Origin: Sulfitobacter sp. S223
Lineage (GTDB): Bacteria > Pseudomonadota > Alphaproteobacteria > Rhodobacterales > Rhodobacteraceae
Direction: 5' to 3'
DNA: 64,000 bases
Assembly: GCF_025143825.1 (NCBI RefSeq)
Contig: NZ_CP083560.1
Location: forward strand, 1,302,001 to 1,366,000
Numbering within the stretch: position 1 is the first letter of the stretch; the number at the start of each line of letters is the position of its first letter. The notes beneath the pieces were generated by a model. That model did no database searches. It saw nothing but the letters and a program-made list of their open reading frames with translations, and was not told where the DNA came from. A program made the translations under genes and the position numbers. Shown here piece by piece: positions 53,760 to 64,000 of this stretch.

Positions 53760-54842
53760 ATGCTGTATTGGTTGACCCTTCTCTCGGACGGTGGTGATTT
53801 TTTCAACCTTTTCCGCTACATCACCTTCCGGGCCGGCGGGGCGTTCTTGACAGCACTCGTCTTCGGGTTTCTCTTTGGTCGCCCGCTGATCAACATGTTG
53901 CGCCGGACCCAAGGCAAGGGGCAGCCGATCCGCGATGATGGCCCCGAGGGGCATTTTGCCAAGGCAGGCACTCCGACGATGGGCGGTTTGCTGATCGTCG
54001 GCGCGCTGCTGACGTCAACGCTTCTGTGGGCGCGGTTGGACAATCCGTTCATCTGGATGGTCCTGTTCGTCACGATGAGCTTTGCCGCCATTGGTTTTGC
54101 TGACGATTATGCAAAGGTCAGCAAGCAGACTGTGGCAGGCGTGTCTTCAAAGGTGCGGCTGCTGCTGGGCTTTGTGATTGCCGGGATTGCCGGCTATTGG
54201 GCCGCGCAATACCACCCTGAAACCTTGCAATACCAACTGGCACTGCCGGTATTCAAAGACACGCTTGTGAACCTAGGATTTCTGTTTGTGCCGTTTGCGA
54301 TGATCGTGATCGTCGGTGCGGCGAATGCGGTGAACCTCACGGACGGGCTCGACGGGCTGGCAATCATGCCGGTGATGATCGCGGCAGGCACGCTGGGCGT
54401 GATCGCCTACGCCGTTGGTCGTGTGGATTTCACCGAATACTTGGACGTGCACTATGTCCCCGGCACCGGCGAAATCCTGATCTTTACTGCCGGTCTGTTC
54501 GGCGGCGGCCTTGGCTTCTTGTGGTATAACGCGCCGCCAGCCGCGGTTTTCATGGGCGATACGGGCAGCCTTGCCTTGGGCGGCGCGCTTGGGGCCATCG
54601 CGGTTGCCACCAAGCACGAGTTGGTTCTGGGCATTGTCGGTGGTTTGTTTGTGGTGGAAGCGCTGAGCGTCATCATTCAGGTGCTTTACTTCAAACGCAC
54701 GGGTAAACGCGTTTTCCTGATGGCACCGATCCATCACCACTATGAGAAAAAGGGCTGGGCCGAGCCACAGATCGTGATCCGCTTCTGGATTATTTCCCTG
54801 ATCCTCGCGTTGATCGGACTGGCAACACTTAAAGTCCGCTAA
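53760..54842 (+). CDS. mraY: Phospho-MurNAc-pentapeptide transferase MraY
   Basis: MraY transfers phospho-MurNAc-pentapeptide to undecaprenyl phosphate, forming lipid I at the inner membrane. The 360-residue protein has about ten helices. Catalytic aspartates lie in the conserved cytoplasmic loops GFADDYAKV and [13 protein letters not shown], with [12 protein letters not shown] and the [13 protein letters not shown] histidine motif. AAGGAC lies 5 bases before the ATG. It has a hairpin (CCGCCAG/CTGGCGG near 54880-54899) after the stop, where it meets glutaminase. Confidence 0.95.
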   Translation: MLYWLTLLSDGGDFFNLFRYITFRAGGAFLTALVFGFLFGRPLINMLRRTQGKGQPIRDDGPEGHFAKAGTPTMGGLLIVGALLTSTLLWARLDNPFIWMVLFVTMSFAAIGFADDYAKVSKQTVAGVSSKVRLLLGFVIAGIAGYWAAQYHPETLQYQLALPVFKDTLVNLGFLFVPFAMIVIVGAANAVNLTDGLDGLAIMPVMIAAGTLGVIAYAVGRVDFTEYLDVHYVPGTGEILIFTAGLFGGGLGFLWYNAPPAAVFMGDTGSLALGGALGAIAVATKHELVLGIVGGLFVVEALSVIIQVLYFKRTGKRVFLMAPIHHHYEKKGWAEPQIVIRFWIISLILALIGLATLKVR

Positions 54843-54908
54843 ACAAATTTCCGGCAGGATCGGCTTTAAGGCCGGTCCGCCAGTACCCTCTGGCGGCGTG
54901 GGAAAAGG

Positions 54909-55823
54909 TCAGAAGATCGACCACCCCATTTGTCGCGCCAGAAGTGCCATGGCTTCGGTCCCCTTGAGGGAGTTGCCATAGCGGTTCAGGCCGGGCGACC
55001 AGACAGCAACACTGGCCACACCGGGAACTATGGCAAGGATGCCACCGCCGACCCCGGATTTCGCAGGCAGGCCAACCCGATAAGCGAAATCTCCTGACCC
55101 GTCATAGTGACCGCATGTCAGCATCAGCGCGTTCAGGCGTCTGATGCGCGGCGGCATAATCATGCGCGGCAGTTGCGGGCTATCTATCAGAAAGCGGCCT
55201 GCCATAGCCAACTGCCGCGCTGTCATCTCAATTGCGCAATGGTGGAAATAGGTTCCAAGGGTCTTTTCCGGCGCATTCTTGAGGTTGCCGGTAGAGGCGA
55301 GGAAGTGCGCCAGCGCATAGTTGCGGTGACCGTGGGCATTCTCTGATTCAGCAACACGCTGGTTGATGTGGATGTCTTCATCCTCGGCTGCGGTGCGCAC
55401 AAACTGGACGATCTCGCCCAGGGTTTCACGCGGGGCGCGACCAGCGAGCAATTCGTCGGTCACGACGATTGCTCCGGCATTGATGAACGGGTTGCGGGGG
55501 CGGCCTTCTTCCGCCTCCAACTGCACAATGGAGTTGAAGGCGCGGCCAGAAGGTTCACGGCCGACACGTTTCCACAACTGGTCACCCGAACGCCCAAGCG
55601 CGACAGCCAAGGTGAAAACTTTGGTCACAGACTGGACGGAGAACGGCGTTTCCGCGTCACCGGCGCTGTAGAGCTGGCCATCGGCGGTCGCAACGGCGAT
55701 CCCGAACTGGTCCGGTGCGATACCGGCAAGTTCCGGAATATACGCCGCAACTTCACCCCAGTCACTGTCACTGCGCATGTCCGCGTTGAGTTGAGACAGA
55801 ATCTCTGGCAAGTGAGATGGCAT
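54909..55823 (-). CDS. glsA: Glutaminase (GlsA family)
   Basis: This serine-dependent glutaminase hydrolyses glutamine to glutamate and ammonia. The 304-residue beta-lactamase-like fold has the SxxK motif in [10 protein letters not shown] (S about 66, K about 69) and family segments [13 protein letters not shown] and [15 protein letters not shown] at 55823 follows GGAGG by 6 bases; the frame runs further upstream inside murD but without relation to the family. It is transcribed against the dcw cluster, between mraY and murD, an unusual place that splits the cluster. Confidence 0.9.
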   Translation of the reverse strand: MPSHLPEILSQLNADMRSDSDWGEVAAYIPELAGIAPDQFGIAVATADGQLYSAGDAETPFSVQSVTKVFTLAVALGRSGDQLWKRVGREPSGRAFNSIVQLEAEEGRPRNPFINAGAIVVTDELLAGRAPRETLGEIVQFVRTAAEDEDIHINQRVAESENAHGHRNYALAHFLASTGNLKNAPEKTLGTYFHHCAIEMTARQLAMAGRFLIDSPQLPRMIMPPRIRRLNALMLTCGHYDGSGDFAYRVGLPAKSGVGGGILAIVPGVASVAVWSPGLNRYGNSLKGTEAMALLARQMGWSIF

Positions 55824-55878
55824 AAGGCCTCCGGGATCGGGGGTGTTCGGGTCAGGCACCGTTAACAGGAGACACAAG

Positions 55879-57276
55879 ATGATACCAGTACAGGGCATGC
55901 AGGGGCAGCGGGTGGCGATACTGGGCCTTGGGCGTTCGGGCCTGTCGGCGGCACGTGCACTAAAGGCGGGCGGGGCGGAACCGGTGTGCTGGGACGACAA
56001 CCCCCGCGCCCGCGAGGCTGCCGAGGCCGAAGGATTTGAATGTCTGGAGCTGACCCGCTCAGGTGCGTTCGATGGTGTTGCACGGCTAATCGTAAGCCCG
56101 GGCATTCCGCATCTGTATCCTGCGCCAAACCCTGTTGTGGCCGCAGCCTTGGAAGCCGGTGTGCCGGTGGACAATGACATCGGGTTGTTTTTCCAAAGCT
56201 TCGCCACCTCCGAGTGGAACAGTTTTGATGTGGCACCGCGGGTCATTGCGATCACAGGATCAAACGGTAAGTCGACAACCTCGGCGTTGATCCATCACAT
56301 TCTTGAGCATGCGGGCCGCAACAGCCAGTTGGCGGGCAACATCGGGCGCGGTGTTCTGGATATTGAACCTGCGCCGAATGGCGGTGTGGTGGTGTTGGAG
56401 CTGTCCAGCTATCAAACCGATCTGGCGCGTAGCCTGACGCCGGATATTGCGGTGTTCACGAACCTTAGCCCCGATCATCTTGACCGTCACGCAGGCATGG
56501 GTGGCTACTTTGCGGCCAAGCGTCGGCTGTTTGCAGAGGGTGGACCGGACCGCGCGGTGATCGGGGTTGACGAACAAGAAGGCGCCTTCCTGGCGGGGCA
56601 GCTAAGCGAGGGCGCGGTCGATGACCGCGTGATCCGCGTGAGTGTGGAGCGCAAGCTGACCGGACCGGGCTGGCAGGTCTTCGCACGCAAGGGCTTTCTA
56701 AGCGAATACCGGAATGGCAAACAGGCAGCTTCAATTGATCTGCGCGGGGTCTCCGGGCTACCGGGCGCGCATAACCACCAGAATGCATGCTGTGCTTATG
56801 CGGCCTGCCGCGCGATGGGGCTGGCGCCAAAAGTGATCGAGGCGGCATTCCACAGCTTTGGTGGCCTGCCACACCGCAGCCAGACCATCGGAGAGAAAAA
56901 CGGCGTGCGCTTTGTGAATGACAGTAAGGCCACAAATGTAGATTCCGCTGCGAAAGCCTTGCAGGCCTTTGATAACGTCCGCTGGATTTGTGGCGGTCTT
57001 GAAAAGGAGGGGGGGCTGGACGGCCTTGCCACCGCCTCAGGGTCGGTTCGAAAGGCCTATGTGATCGGGCGCGAAGCAGCAGGCTTTGCCATGCAGTTGA
57101 AAGTAACGGCAGAGGTTTGCACCACGATGGAAGTGGCCGTGGCCCGTGCCATTGCCGATGCCGAACCGGGCGATGTGGTTTTGCTGGCTCCGGCGGCGGC
57201 AAGCTTTGATCAATACGACAGTTTTGAAAAGCGCGGTGATGATTTTGTGCAGCTTGTGCAGGCACATCTGGACTGA
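55879..57276 (+). CDS. murD: UDP-MurNAc-L-Ala-D-Glu ligase MurD
   Basis: MurD adds D-glutamate to UDP-MurNAc-L-Ala. The 465-residue ligase has an N-terminal Rossmann domain ([16 protein letters not shown]), the P-loop [11 protein letters not shown] (about 126-136) and [19 protein letters not shown] lies 9 bases before the ATG, which sets the start. It restarts plus-strand dcw transcription after the opposite-strand glutaminase, so a promoter must lie in or near 55824-55878 or readthrough occurs. Confidence 0.94.
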   Translation: MIPVQGMQGQRVAILGLGRSGLSAARALKAGGAEPVCWDDNPRAREAAEAEGFECLELTRSGAFDGVARLIVSPGIPHLYPAPNPVVAAALEAGVPVDNDIGLFFQSFATSEWNSFDVAPRVIAITGSNGKSTTSALIHHILEHAGRNSQLAGNIGRGVLDIEPAPNGGVVVLELSSYQTDLARSLTPDIAVFTNLSPDHLDRHAGMGGYFAAKRRLFAEGGPDRAVIGVDEQEGAFLAGQLSEGAVDDRVIRVSVERKLTGPGWQVFARKGFLSEYRNGKQAASIDLRGVSGLPGAHNHQNACCAYAACRAMGLAPKVIEAAFHSFGGLPHRSQTIGEKNGVRFVNDSKATNVDSAAKALQAFDNVRWICGGLEKEGGLDGLATASGSVRKAYVIGREAAGFAMQLKVTAEVCTTMEVAVARAIADAEPGDVVLLAPAAASFDQYDSFEKRGDDFVQLVQAHLD

Positions 57277-57279
57277 GGA

Positions 57280-58458
57280 TCAGCGCGCCGAGTTCAGGTC
57301 AGCGGCAGCAGCCATGGCCGAGGACCACGCCCACTGGAAATTGTAGCCGCCAAGCCATCCTGTCACGTCGACCGCTTCGCCGATGAAGTAAAGATCGGGC
57401 TGCGTTTTGACCGCCATCGTGCGTGAGCTAAGCGCATCAGTGTCCACGCCGCCCAGCGTGACTTCGGCCGTGCGGTACCCTTCGGTGCCGCCGGGGAACA
57501 ATTCCCACTGGCGCAACCCGTCCACCAGCGCGCCCAGACGTTTGTCAGACCAATCAGCCAGATTACCGCTTAGATCGAACAGACCTGCCAGATGCTCCAC
57601 CAGTCGGGCGGGCATCAAGCGGGCAAGTTCAGTCGTCATGTTGCGGCGGCCGGCAAGGCTGCGCTGGCTACGCAGAGCCTCCAACATGCCTTCGGGTGCA
57701 ATGTCGAAAGTAACGGGCTGGCCGTCGGTCCAATAGGAAGACACCTGCAAAACGGCAGGGCCCGACAGGCCGCGGTGTGTGAAAAGCAGCGCTTCCTCGA
57801 ACACAGGTCCTTTTGCATGGGCTTTGGCTGGCGTCGAAACACCCGAGATTTCGGCAAAGCGGCTGTCAGGGAAGGTGAAGGGCACAAGTGCAGGCCGCGT
57901 GTCGGTTACTGGCAGGTTGAACTGCTGCGCGATGTCATAGGCAAAGCCGGTCGCGCCCATCTTGGGGATGGATTTGCCGCCTGTCGCAACGACGATCCGC
58001 CGCGCAGTGACGGCATGTGTCTTTCCTGCCGAATGCAGGGAAAGTGTATAACCGTTTGGCATCTTTTTTACATTGCTGACAGAGCTTTGCAGCCGCAATT
58101 CGACATCACGGGCATCCATCAGCTTGCGCAGCATGGCGATGATGTCTTTGGCGCTGTTATCGCAAAACAACTGACCCAACGTCTTTTCGTGCCACGCAAT
58201 ACCATGCGCCTCTACCAGCGCGATAAAGTCCCACTGGGTATAACGCGCCAAAGCGGATTTGGCGAAATGGGGATTGGCGCAGATAAAGGCCTGCGGATCA
58301 GTATAGAGATTCGTGAAATTGCATCGTCCGCCGCCAGAGATGCGGATCTTTTCACCCGGCGCTTTGGCGTGGTCAACCAGCAGGGTGCGCCCGTCCAGAT
58401 GGGCGGCACACATCATGCCAGCGGCACCGGCCCCTATGATAACTGTCTCGAATTCCAT
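57280..58458 (-). CDS. HI0933/BaiN-family flavoprotein
   Basis: The 392-residue NAD(P)/FAD-dependent oxidoreductase has the N-terminal motif VIIGAGAAGMMCAAHL (about 5-20). It also has the family hallmark RISGGGRCNFTNL (about 46-58), a C-terminal VTGWLGGYNFQWAWSSAM, and central TGGKSIPKMGATGFAYDIA. ATG at 58458 gives the usual N terminus; the longer frame to 58653 adds an unsupported leader. It lies 3 bases from the murD stop, convergent. Function is not established for the family. Confidence 0.88.
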   Translation of the reverse strand: MEFETVIIGAGAAGMMCAAHLDGRTLLVDHAKAPGEKIRISGGGRCNFTNLYTDPQAFICANPHFAKSALARYTQWDFIALVEAHGIAWHEKTLGQLFCDNSAKDIIAMLRKLMDARDVELRLQSSVSNVKKMPNGYTLSLHSAGKTHAVTARRIVVATGGKSIPKMGATGFAYDIAQQFNLPVTDTRPALVPFTFPDSRFAEISGVSTPAKAHAKGPVFEEALLFTHRGLSGPAVLQVSSYWTDGQPVTFDIAPEGMLEALRSQRSLAGRRNMTTELARLMPARLVEHLAGLFDLSGNLADWSDKRLGALVDGLRQWELFPGGTEGYRTAEVTLGGVDTDALSSRTMAVKTQPDLYFIGEAVDVTGWLGGYNFQWAWSSAMAAAADLNSAR

Positions 58459-58568
58459 AGCGAGGGGGGTGCCTGAGAGGACGGGTCTGGTCAAGCCTTT
58501 GTGACAAGGCTTGTCGGCGCGATTGCTATGCCTAGTTCCTATCAGGAAACAGATAAAGGATATGACCG

Positions 58569-59093
58569 ATGACAGCACTCCCCGCCGGAAGCACTTTTCC
58601 GAAAAACGATGTCTCCGCCCTTGGTGGCGGCACGTTGACCCTTGGCGCGCCACGCGGTGACCATGATTGGCAGCTCATTGTCGTGTACCGCGGGCTGCAT
58701 TGCCCGATCTGCAAATCCTATCTGGCACGTCTGCAAGAGCTTGAGCCGACGTTTAACGATTTAGGTGTCGATGTGGTTGCTGTCTCTGCCGATCCTGAAG
58801 AAAAGGCGCAGGCTTTCGCCGATGAAAAAGAACTGAAGCTGGCCATAGGCTACGGGCTTAGCGTGGCACAGATGAATAGCTTGGGTCTATATGTGTCTGA
58901 TCCGCGCAGCCCGCAAGAAACCGACCGCCCCTTTGCAGAGCCGGGCGTGTTCGTGGTCAACGCAGAAGGGGATATTCAGATCCTCGATGTCTCTAACGCG
59001 CCGTTTGTCCGACCGGACCTGCAAAGCCTTGCGAACGGGATCAAGTTCGTCCGCGGAAACGACTACCCAATTCGGGGCACCCACTCAGGGTGA
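58569..59093 (+). CDS. AhpC/TSA-family peroxiredoxin-like protein
   Basis: The 174-residue thioredoxin-fold protein has VYRGLHCPICKSYLARL, a CxxC at about residues 43-46. This is unlike the single peroxidatic cysteine of classical AhpC, and close to redoxin-domain proteins. It would reduce peroxides or act as a thiol oxidoreductase in the cytoplasm; no signal peptide is seen. It sits alone on the plus strand between the flavoprotein and ftsW. Confidence 0.82.
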   Translation: MTALPAGSTFPKNDVSALGGGTLTLGAPRGDHDWQLIVVYRGLHCPICKSYLARLQELEPTFNDLGVDVVAVSADPEEKAQAFADEKELKLAIGYGLSVAQMNSLGLYVSDPRSPQETDRPFAEPGVFVVNAEGDIQILDVSNAPFVRPDLQSLANGIKFVRGNDYPIRGTHSG

Positions 59094-59216
59094 TCCAGCC
59101 TCCTTGCCTGCGTGCGCAAAAGGGTTCAAAGACCCTAGCCGCGCAGGCAAATGCGCGTTATACTAAATGTAGACCTCCGCAAAGGAGGCGAGACAGGCAG
59201 TGTAAGGCACGTACCC

Positions 59217-60383
59217 ATGACAGAAATGGTCTATGGCGCGGTCCCGATGCGGGACGGCGAACCAATCCTACCCAAGTGGTGGAGAACGCTCGATAAATGG
59301 GCGTTGTCATGCATTCTGATGCTTTTTGGCGTCGGCATGTTGCTGGGCCTTGCTGCGTCTCCGCCCTTGGCTGAGAAGAACGGTTTCGAGCCGTTCCATT
59401 ACGTGCAAAGGCAAGCATTCTTTGGCGGTTTAGCGATGATTGCCATGATGCTGACTTCAATGATGACGCCCACAGTTGTGCGCAGACTTGCTGTGATCGG
59501 CTTCGCTCTGTCATTTTTCGCACTGATGATGCTGCCGTTTTTCGGAACGGATTTTGGTAAGGGCGCTGTGCGCTGGTACAGTCTTGGATTTGCTTCCGTC
59601 CAGCCATCCGAATTCCTCAAGCCCGGTTTTGTGGTTGTGGCCGCGTGGATGATGGCTGCAAGCCTTGAGATCAACGGCCCTCCGGGCAAGGCCTGGTCTT
59701 TCGGTATCTGTATCTCAATTGTTCTGATGCTGGCGCTGCAGCCTGACTTTGGTCAGGCCTGTCTGGTGTTGTTCGGCTGGGGTGTGATGTATTTCGTGGC
59801 TGGCGCGCCGATGGTGCTGCTGGTTGGTATGGCCGGAATGGTGGTTCTGGCTGGGACCTTAGCCTATTCAAGCTCCGAGCACTTTGCGCGCAGGATTGAC
59901 GGATTCCTAAGTGTGGATGTCGATCCGACAACGCAGCTGGGCTATGCCACCAACGCCATCCGCGAGGGCGGATTGTTCGGTGTTGGCGTGGGCGAGGGCG
60001 AAGTGAAATGGTCGCTACCCGATGCGCACACAGATTTCATTATCGCGGTCGCTGCCGAGGAATACGGGCTTGTTCTGGTGCTGTGCATCATCGCGCTTTA
60101 TTCCTTCGTTGTGGTTCGCTCACTGCTGCGCCTGATGCGCGAGCGTGACCCGTTTGTACGGCTTGCCGGTACAGGGCTTGCCTGTATGTTCGGCGTGCAA
60201 GCCATGATTAACATGGGTGTGGCTGTGCGTTTGTTGCCTGCAAAGGGCATGACGCTGCCTTTCGTCAGTTACGGCGGCAGCTCGGTCATTGCATCGGGCA
60301 TCGCTTTGGGCATGTTACTGGCCTTTACCCGCACCCGTCCACAGGGTGAAATCAGCGCATTGCTGTCACGAGGCCGAACGTGA
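59217..60383 (+). CDS. ftsW: Lipid II glycosyltransferase / division protein FtsW
   Basis: FtsW polymerises lipid II at the septum with FtsI. The 388-residue SEDS protein has about ten helices. Conserved elements include [21 protein letters not shown] (near 120-140), the LALQPDFGQ loop and the C-terminal [13 protein letters not shown] at 59217 is preferred; the longer frame begins inside the short intergenic region. Its GTGA overlap with murG couples the two. Confidence 0.95.
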   Translation: MTEMVYGAVPMRDGEPILPKWWRTLDKWALSCILMLFGVGMLLGLAASPPLAEKNGFEPFHYVQRQAFFGGLAMIAMMLTSMMTPTVVRRLAVIGFALSFFALMMLPFFGTDFGKGAVRWYSLGFASVQPSEFLKPGFVVVAAWMMAASLEINGPPGKAWSFGICISIVLMLALQPDFGQACLVLFGWGVMYFVAGAPMVLLVGMAGMVVLAGTLAYSSSEHFARRIDGFLSVDVDPTTQLGYATNAIREGGLFGVGVGEGEVKWSLPDAHTDFIIAVAAEEYGLVLVLCIIALYSFVVVRSLLRLMRERDPFVRLAGTGLACMFGVQAMINMGVAVRLLPAKGMTLPFVSYGGSSVIASGIALGMLLAFTRTRPQGEISALLSRGRT

Positions 60384-61486
60384 GCGGCGCGCCTCTTTTG
60401 GTGATCGCGGCCGGTGGGACCGGTGGTCACATGTTTCCCGCGCAGGCGCTGGCGGAGGTGATGCTGGCGCGCGGCTGGCGGGTGAAGTTAAGCACCGATG
60501 CACGTGGCGCGCGCTATACAAGCGGGTTCCCCGAACCGGTAGAGGTCGAACAGATCGCAAGTGCAACATTCGCGCGCGGTGGCCTGCTTGCAAAAGCATT
60601 GGTGCCTTTCAGAATTCTAGGTGGCACAGTGAGTGCTGCGATCCGTATGTTGCGAGACCGGCCTGCGGTCGTTGTAGGCTTTGGCGGCTATCCGTCCATT
60701 CCCGCCTTGGGGGCCGCATGGATGCTGCGCCTGCCACGGATGATCCATGAACAAAACGGTGTGCTTGGCCGGGTGAACGAGGTGTTTGCAAAGCGGGTGG
60801 ATCGTGTGGCCTGTGGCACGTGGCCAACCACGCTGCCTGAAGGTATCGAAGGCTACCATGTCGGTAATCCGGTTCGTTCGGCTGTGCTGGAACGGGCAGG
60901 GGCCGGCTATATCGCGCCGGGCGATTACCCTATGGAGCTATTGGTCATGGGCGGCAGTCAGGGCGCGCGCATCCTAAGCGATGTTGTGCCTCCGGCAATT
61001 GCGGCATTACCGATGGATATGTTGCGCAACATCCGCGTGAGCCATCAGGCCCGCGACGAGGACTCCACCCGCGTCTCGGAATACTATGCAGAGAATGGCA
61101 TTGATGCTGACGTGCAGCCCTTCTTTCATGATGTGCCGCGCCGCATGTCCGAAGCGCAGCTGGTGATCAGCCGCTCTGGCGCATCATCGCTTGCCGATAT
61201 TTCCGTGATCGGTCGGCCGTCTATCTTGATCCCCTTTGCTGCTGCTGCGGGGGACCATCAGGTCGCCAACGCGCGCGGTCTGGTCGAGGCCGAAGCCGCC
61301 GTGATGATCCGTGAAGAAGCGGCAAACCCCGATACCCTGACTGAATTCATCCACACGATCCTGTCAAACGGTCCTGCCGCAACGTCAATGGCGAACCGTG
61401 CCTTGTCGCTTGGTAAGCCAGAAGCGGCACAAACGCTTGCCGATATGGTCGAAGAACTCACTACCCCCAAGGAGCCTGTTTCATGA
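60380..61486 (+). CDS. murG: UDP-GlcNAc:lipid I GlcNAc transferase MurG
   Basis: MurG makes lipid II at the inner face of the membrane. The 368-residue GT-B glycosyltransferase has the N-terminal [17 protein letters not shown] (about 10-26), the membrane-association region, and the C-domain UDP-binding [11 protein letters not shown] plus [17 protein letters not shown]. The start is GTG, overlapping the ftsW stop; the end overlaps murC (ATGA). Confidence 0.95.
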   Translation: MSGAPLLVIAAGGTGGHMFPAQALAEVMLARGWRVKLSTDARGARYTSGFPEPVEVEQIASATFARGGLLAKALVPFRILGGTVSAAIRMLRDRPAVVVGFGGYPSIPALGAAWMLRLPRMIHEQNGVLGRVNEVFAKRVDRVACGTWPTTLPEGIEGYHVGNPVRSAVLERAGAGYIAPGDYPMELLVMGGSQGARILSDVVPPAIAALPMDMLRNIRVSHQARDEDSTRVSEYYAENGIDADVQPFFHDVPRRMSEAQLVISRSGASSLADISVIGRPSILIPFAAAAGDHQVANARGLVEAEAAVMIREEAANPDTLTEFIHTILSNGPAATSMANRALSLGKPEAAQTLADMVEELTTPKEPVS

Positions 61487-62898
61487 ACGCCGTAACCAAA
61501 CTGCCCGGAGACGTGGGCGCCATTCATTTCGTGGGCATCGGCGGTATCGGCATGTCTGGCATTGCGGAGGTATTGTTGAACCACGGCTATACGGTTCAGG
61601 GTTCTGACCTGAAAGCCACGCCAATCACCGACCGGCTGGCAGAGCTAGGCGCGACCATATTCGAAGGCCAAACCGCCGAGAACGTCGATAATGCACAGGT
61701 TGTGGTGATTTCCTCAGCGATTAAGCCGGGCAACCCGGAGCTTGACGCGGCACGTCTCAAGGGTTTGCCAATTGTGCGCCGTGCAGAAATGCTGGCCGAG
61801 TTGATGCGCCTCAAGTCCAACATCGCCATCGCAGGCACACACGGCAAAACAACCACGACGACGATGGTCGCGGCGCTGCTGGATGGCGGCGGCTTTGATC
61901 CCACTGTGGTTAACGGCGGTATCATCCACGCCTACGGCTCGAACGCGCGTAAGGGGGAGGGCGAGTGGATGGTCGTCGAGGCCGATGAAAGCGACGGGAC
62001 GTTCAACCGCCTTCCGGCTACCATTGCCATCGTCACCAACATTGACCCCGAGCATATGGATCACTGGGGCACGATCGAGAACCTGCGTCAGGGCTTTCTT
62101 GAATTTACGTCCAATATTCCATTCTACGGTGTGGCTGTCTGCTGCATCGACAACGCCGAGGTTCAGGCGCTTGTTGGCAAGATCACGGATCGCCGTGTGA
62201 TTTCCTACGGGTTCAATGCACAGGCTGATGTCCGCGCGGTTGGCCTGCACTACAAGGCAGGCGTGGCCCATTTTGATATTCACCTGCAAAACGAAGACAT
62301 CATCATAAAGGATTGCGCGCTGCCGATGCCGGGCGATCACAACGTCTCTAATGCGCTGTCTGCTGTAGCCGTTGCGCGGCATTTGGGGATGAAGGGTGAA
62401 GAAATCCGCGCGGCGCTGGCCAGCTTTGGTGGTGTGAACCGCCGGTTTACGCGCGTGGGCGAAGTCGACGGTGTCACGATCATTGACGATTACGGTCACC
62501 ACCCTGTCGAGATTGCCGCCGTGCTGAAAGCGGCGCGTCAGGCGACCGAGGGGCGCGTGATTGCCGTCCATCAACCGCACCGCTATTCGCGCCTGAGCCA
62601 TCACTTTGATGAATTCTGCGCCTGCTTTAATGACTGTGATGTCGTTGGGATCGCAGATGTTTATGCCGCTGGCGAAGACCCGATTGAGGGCGCGGACCGC
62701 GATAGTCTGGTGGCAGGATTGATCCAGCACGGTCACCGTCACGCCCGCCGCGTGGACGGGCCGGAAGATCTGGCCAAACTGGTGGCCGAACAGGCACGAC
62801 CCGGTGATATGGTGGTCTGCCTTGGGGCGGGCACAATCAGCAGTTGGGCCAATGGTCTTCCCGATGCCCTGCGCGCGCTCAAAGGGGCTGCAGCGTGA
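61483..62898 (+). CDS. murC: UDP-MurNAc-L-alanine ligase MurC
   Basis: MurC adds L-alanine to UDP-MurNAc, the first peptide step. The 471-residue ligase has the N-terminal [16 protein letters not shown], the P-loop [16 protein letters not shown] (about 117-132) and [15 protein letters not shown] in the C-domain. It overlaps murG and the next small gene (GTGA), so it is translated as part of the coupled run. Confidence 0.96.
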   Translation: MNAVTKLPGDVGAIHFVGIGGIGMSGIAEVLLNHGYTVQGSDLKATPITDRLAELGATIFEGQTAENVDNAQVVVISSAIKPGNPELDAARLKGLPIVRRAEMLAELMRLKSNIAIAGTHGKTTTTTMVAALLDGGGFDPTVVNGGIIHAYGSNARKGEGEWMVVEADESDGTFNRLPATIAIVTNIDPEHMDHWGTIENLRQGFLEFTSNIPFYGVAVCCIDNAEVQALVGKITDRRVISYGFNAQADVRAVGLHYKAGVAHFDIHLQNEDIIIKDCALPMPGDHNVSNALSAVAVARHLGMKGEEIRAALASFGGVNRRFTRVGEVDGVTIIDDYGHHPVEIAAVLKAARQATEGRVIAVHQPHRYSRLSHHFDEFCACFNDCDVVGIADVYAAGEDPIEGADRDSLVAGLIQHGHRHARRVDGPEDLAKLVAEQARPGDMVVCLGAGTISSWANGLPDALRALKGAAA

Positions 62899-63146
62899 CG
62901 CTGATCTGGCTGTCCATAGGCTGGGTTTTCGCCTCCGCACTTGTCGCGACGCTGCCGATGCGTCACCAGTATTTTCCCGGTGTGGTCCTGTTACTGGCGG
63001 CCCCCGTGCTGATCGTACTCGCCGGGATCCAGTTTGGCTGGATCTTTGCGTTGTTGGGCCTTGCGGCGTTTGTATCCATGTTCCGTAATCCGCTCCGCTA
63101 TATCGTGGCGCGGCTGCGCGGAGAGCATCCGGAGATTCCAGAATGA
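62895..63146 (+). CDS. DUF2484-like small membrane protein (first copy)
   Basis: The 83-residue protein has two to three hydrophobic segments and no other domain; the core is [20 protein letters not shown] with basic C-terminal [22 protein letters not shown] at 62895 overlaps the murC stop and is the likely start. Small DUF2484 proteins are typical of Rhodobacteraceae between murC and murB. A role in cell-wall synthesis is suggested only by position. Confidence 0.75.
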   Translation: MTLIWLSIGWVFASALVATLPMRHQYFPGVVLLLAAPVLIVLAGIQFGWIFALLGLAAFVSMFRNPLRYIVARLRGEHPEIPE

Positions 63147-63406
63147 TCAGCCTCTCACTCACTCTCGCATGCCTTTGGGCCGTGGTTGCCAATATATTGG
63201 CCATGACACCGAGCAAGGATTATCATTGGCGCAACGCCTATATCCTGATTGCGGTCGGAATTCCGATTGTCGGCTATGTGGTGATGCAGCACGGGCCATG
63301 GATCGGGTTACTGGTGCTTGCCGGTGGGTGTTCCGTCTTGCGCTGGCCTGTGATTTATTTGGGCCGCTGGGTGGGTCGCCGCGTTCGCACCACCCCTGCG
63401 GAGTGA
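63143..63406 (+). CDS. DUF2484-like small membrane protein (second copy)
   Basis: The 87-residue membrane protein resembles the preceding one: an N-terminal helix (SLTLACLWAVVANILAM), a basic/aromatic loop (PSKDYHWRNAYIL), two further helices and a basic tail (GRWVGRRVRTTPAE). The ATG overlaps the previous stop by 4 bases. The pair looks like an old tandem duplication. Function unknown. Confidence 0.75.
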   Translation: MISLSLTLACLWAVVANILAMTPSKDYHWRNAYILIAVGIPIVGYVVMQHGPWIGLLVLAGGCSVLRWPVIYLGRWVGRRVRTTPAE

Positions 63407-63413
63407 CGCTATA

Positions 63414-63692
63414 ATGCTCATGGTTCTGGTGGCAGGTCTGGCGATCTGGATGTTCGGCTGCGCATACGCCGGATATAAAAAGCGCTTCGGGCTCTTTGTG
63501 ATTGTTACACTGATAGGTATGGGGCTGAACACGGCTTGGATGTGGTTTGGTCTCGAGGCGATGCCGCTATCCCCGGCTGCACTAACAGCTCATGCCGCAG
63601 CACTTTTGTACGCATTCGGGGCACTGGGCGTCGGCTGGCTGATAGGCCGCATCGTTCGCAGCTTTCGCAGCAGTAAGGTAGACAAAACATGA
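63414..63692 (+). CDS. Small hypothetical membrane protein before murB
   Basis: The 92-residue protein has three predicted helices (about 2-20, 27-47 and 60-80) and a basic tail ending SSKVDKT. It begins 7 bases after the second DUF2484-like gene and overlaps murB by 4 bases (ATGA), so it is coexpressed with the dcw run. No family is recognised. Confidence 0.7.
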   Translation: MLMVLVAGLAIWMFGCAYAGYKKRFGLFVIVTLIGMGLNTAWMWFGLEAMPLSPAALTAHAAALLYAFGALGVGWLIGRIVRSFRSSKVDKT

Positions 63693-64000
63693 GCGGCATG
63701 CCGACCCCGCGGGGGAAATTGACCCCGAAACGCCCCCTGTCCGAGCTGACATGGCTGCGCGTTGGCGGACCTGCCGACTATCTGTTCCAGCCTGCTGATC
63801 TGGAGGATTTGCAAAGCTTCCTGCGGGAACTTCCAACTGATCGCGAAGTGTTTCCGATGGGCGTTGGTTCCAACCTCATCGTGCGCGACGGCGGATTAAG
63901 GGCCGCGGTAATCCGGCTTGGGCGTGGTTTTAACGGAATTGAAATTGACGGTGGTCAGGTCACCGCAGGTGCCGCCGCGCTGGATGCACATGTGGCGCGC
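63689..64000 (+). CDS. murB: UDP-N-acetylenolpyruvoylglucosamine reductase MurB (5-prime part)
   Basis: Only the first 104 codons are in the window. They encode the FAD-binding start of Mur[20 protein letters not shown] (about 20-38), then [21 protein letters not shown] (about 62-82), the family's GxGSNLLV motif. The enzyme reduces UDP-GlcNAc-enolpyruvate to UDP-MurNAc with NADPH. ATG at 63689 overlaps the preceding stop. The gene continues past base 64000. Confidence 0.94.
   Translation, partial: MSGMPTPRGKLTPKRPLSELTWLRVGGPADYLFQPADLEDLQSFLRELPTDREVFPMGVGSNLIVRDGGLRAAVIRLGRGFNGIEIDGGQVTAGAAALDAHVAR

Noticed and set aside
55824-56255. Upstream extension of the glutaminase frame
   Set aside because: It lies antisense to murD, has no glutaminase similarity, and the ATG at 55823 has a strong GGAGG ribosome site.

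Overview
The window reads as a chromosomal segment of a marine Roseobacter-group alphaproteobacterium (Rhodobacteraceae). The grounds are the moderately high G+C, the order hisB-hisH-(DUF2147)-hisA-hisF-hisE, small DUF2484 proteins between murC and murB, abundant TRAP transporters, a sulfonate-degradation cluster, and DUF1127-linked CCUCCUCCC-loop small RNAs. Genus and species are not resolved.

Layout. 1-12 kb: a class III nucleotide cyclase fused to an AAA ATPase and TPR tail, an FAD oxidoreductase, a minus-strand operon (ThDP enzyme, flavin amine oxidase, VOC protein), and a large ABC-exporter-like protein whose ATPase motifs are all degenerate and which carries a C-terminal cyclic-nucleotide-binding domain. 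12-18 kb: tRNA-Tyr, rlmB, a zinc-ribbon gene that appears to start at ATC, a CoA-binding protein and the histidine genes. 18-24 kb: a stand-alone Lrp-type ligand-binding domain, then an operon of D-amino-acid-dehydrogenase-like oxidase, TRAP transporter and Asp/Glu-racemase-like protein. 23.7-25.6 kb: a NaeI-like restriction-modification pair whose methyltransferase has an in-frame TAA while the endonuclease keeps its catalytic residues. 25.7-34.8 kb: a LacI regulator with an operator and a divergent operon for 2,3-dihydroxypropane-1-sulfonate (DHPS) uptake and breakdown to sulfoacetaldehyde (hpsKLM-like TRAP, hpsN, hpsO, hpsP, a universal stress protein, comD, comE). 35-46 kb: tRNA-Gly, pyruvate carboxylase, an FMN L-lactate dehydrogenase, a UvrD/PcrA helicase, a DUF1127 gene with two minus-strand arrays of CCTCCC-loop hairpins, and an Mrp/ApbC P-loop protein. 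46-64 kb: the division and cell-wall (dcw) cluster from mraZ to the start of murB, preceded by TGGGA repeats with 10-nt period (MraZ boxes) and interrupted by glutaminase, flavoprotein and peroxiredoxin genes.

How it fits together. The DHPS operon feeds a sulfonate into central metabolism, but the sulfolactate dehydrogenase and Xsc steps must lie elsewhere. The dcw genes are mostly translationally coupled by ATGA or GTGA overlaps and supply lipid II synthesis and septation. The most unusual parts are the seven-hairpin cuckoo-type sRNA locus around DUF1127, the methyltransferase-broken NaeI-like system, and the ATPase-dead ABC-cNMP protein lying a few kilobases from a cyclase.

All calls come from reading sequence and translations only. 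Family assignments rest on remembered motifs; no database or structure search was run.
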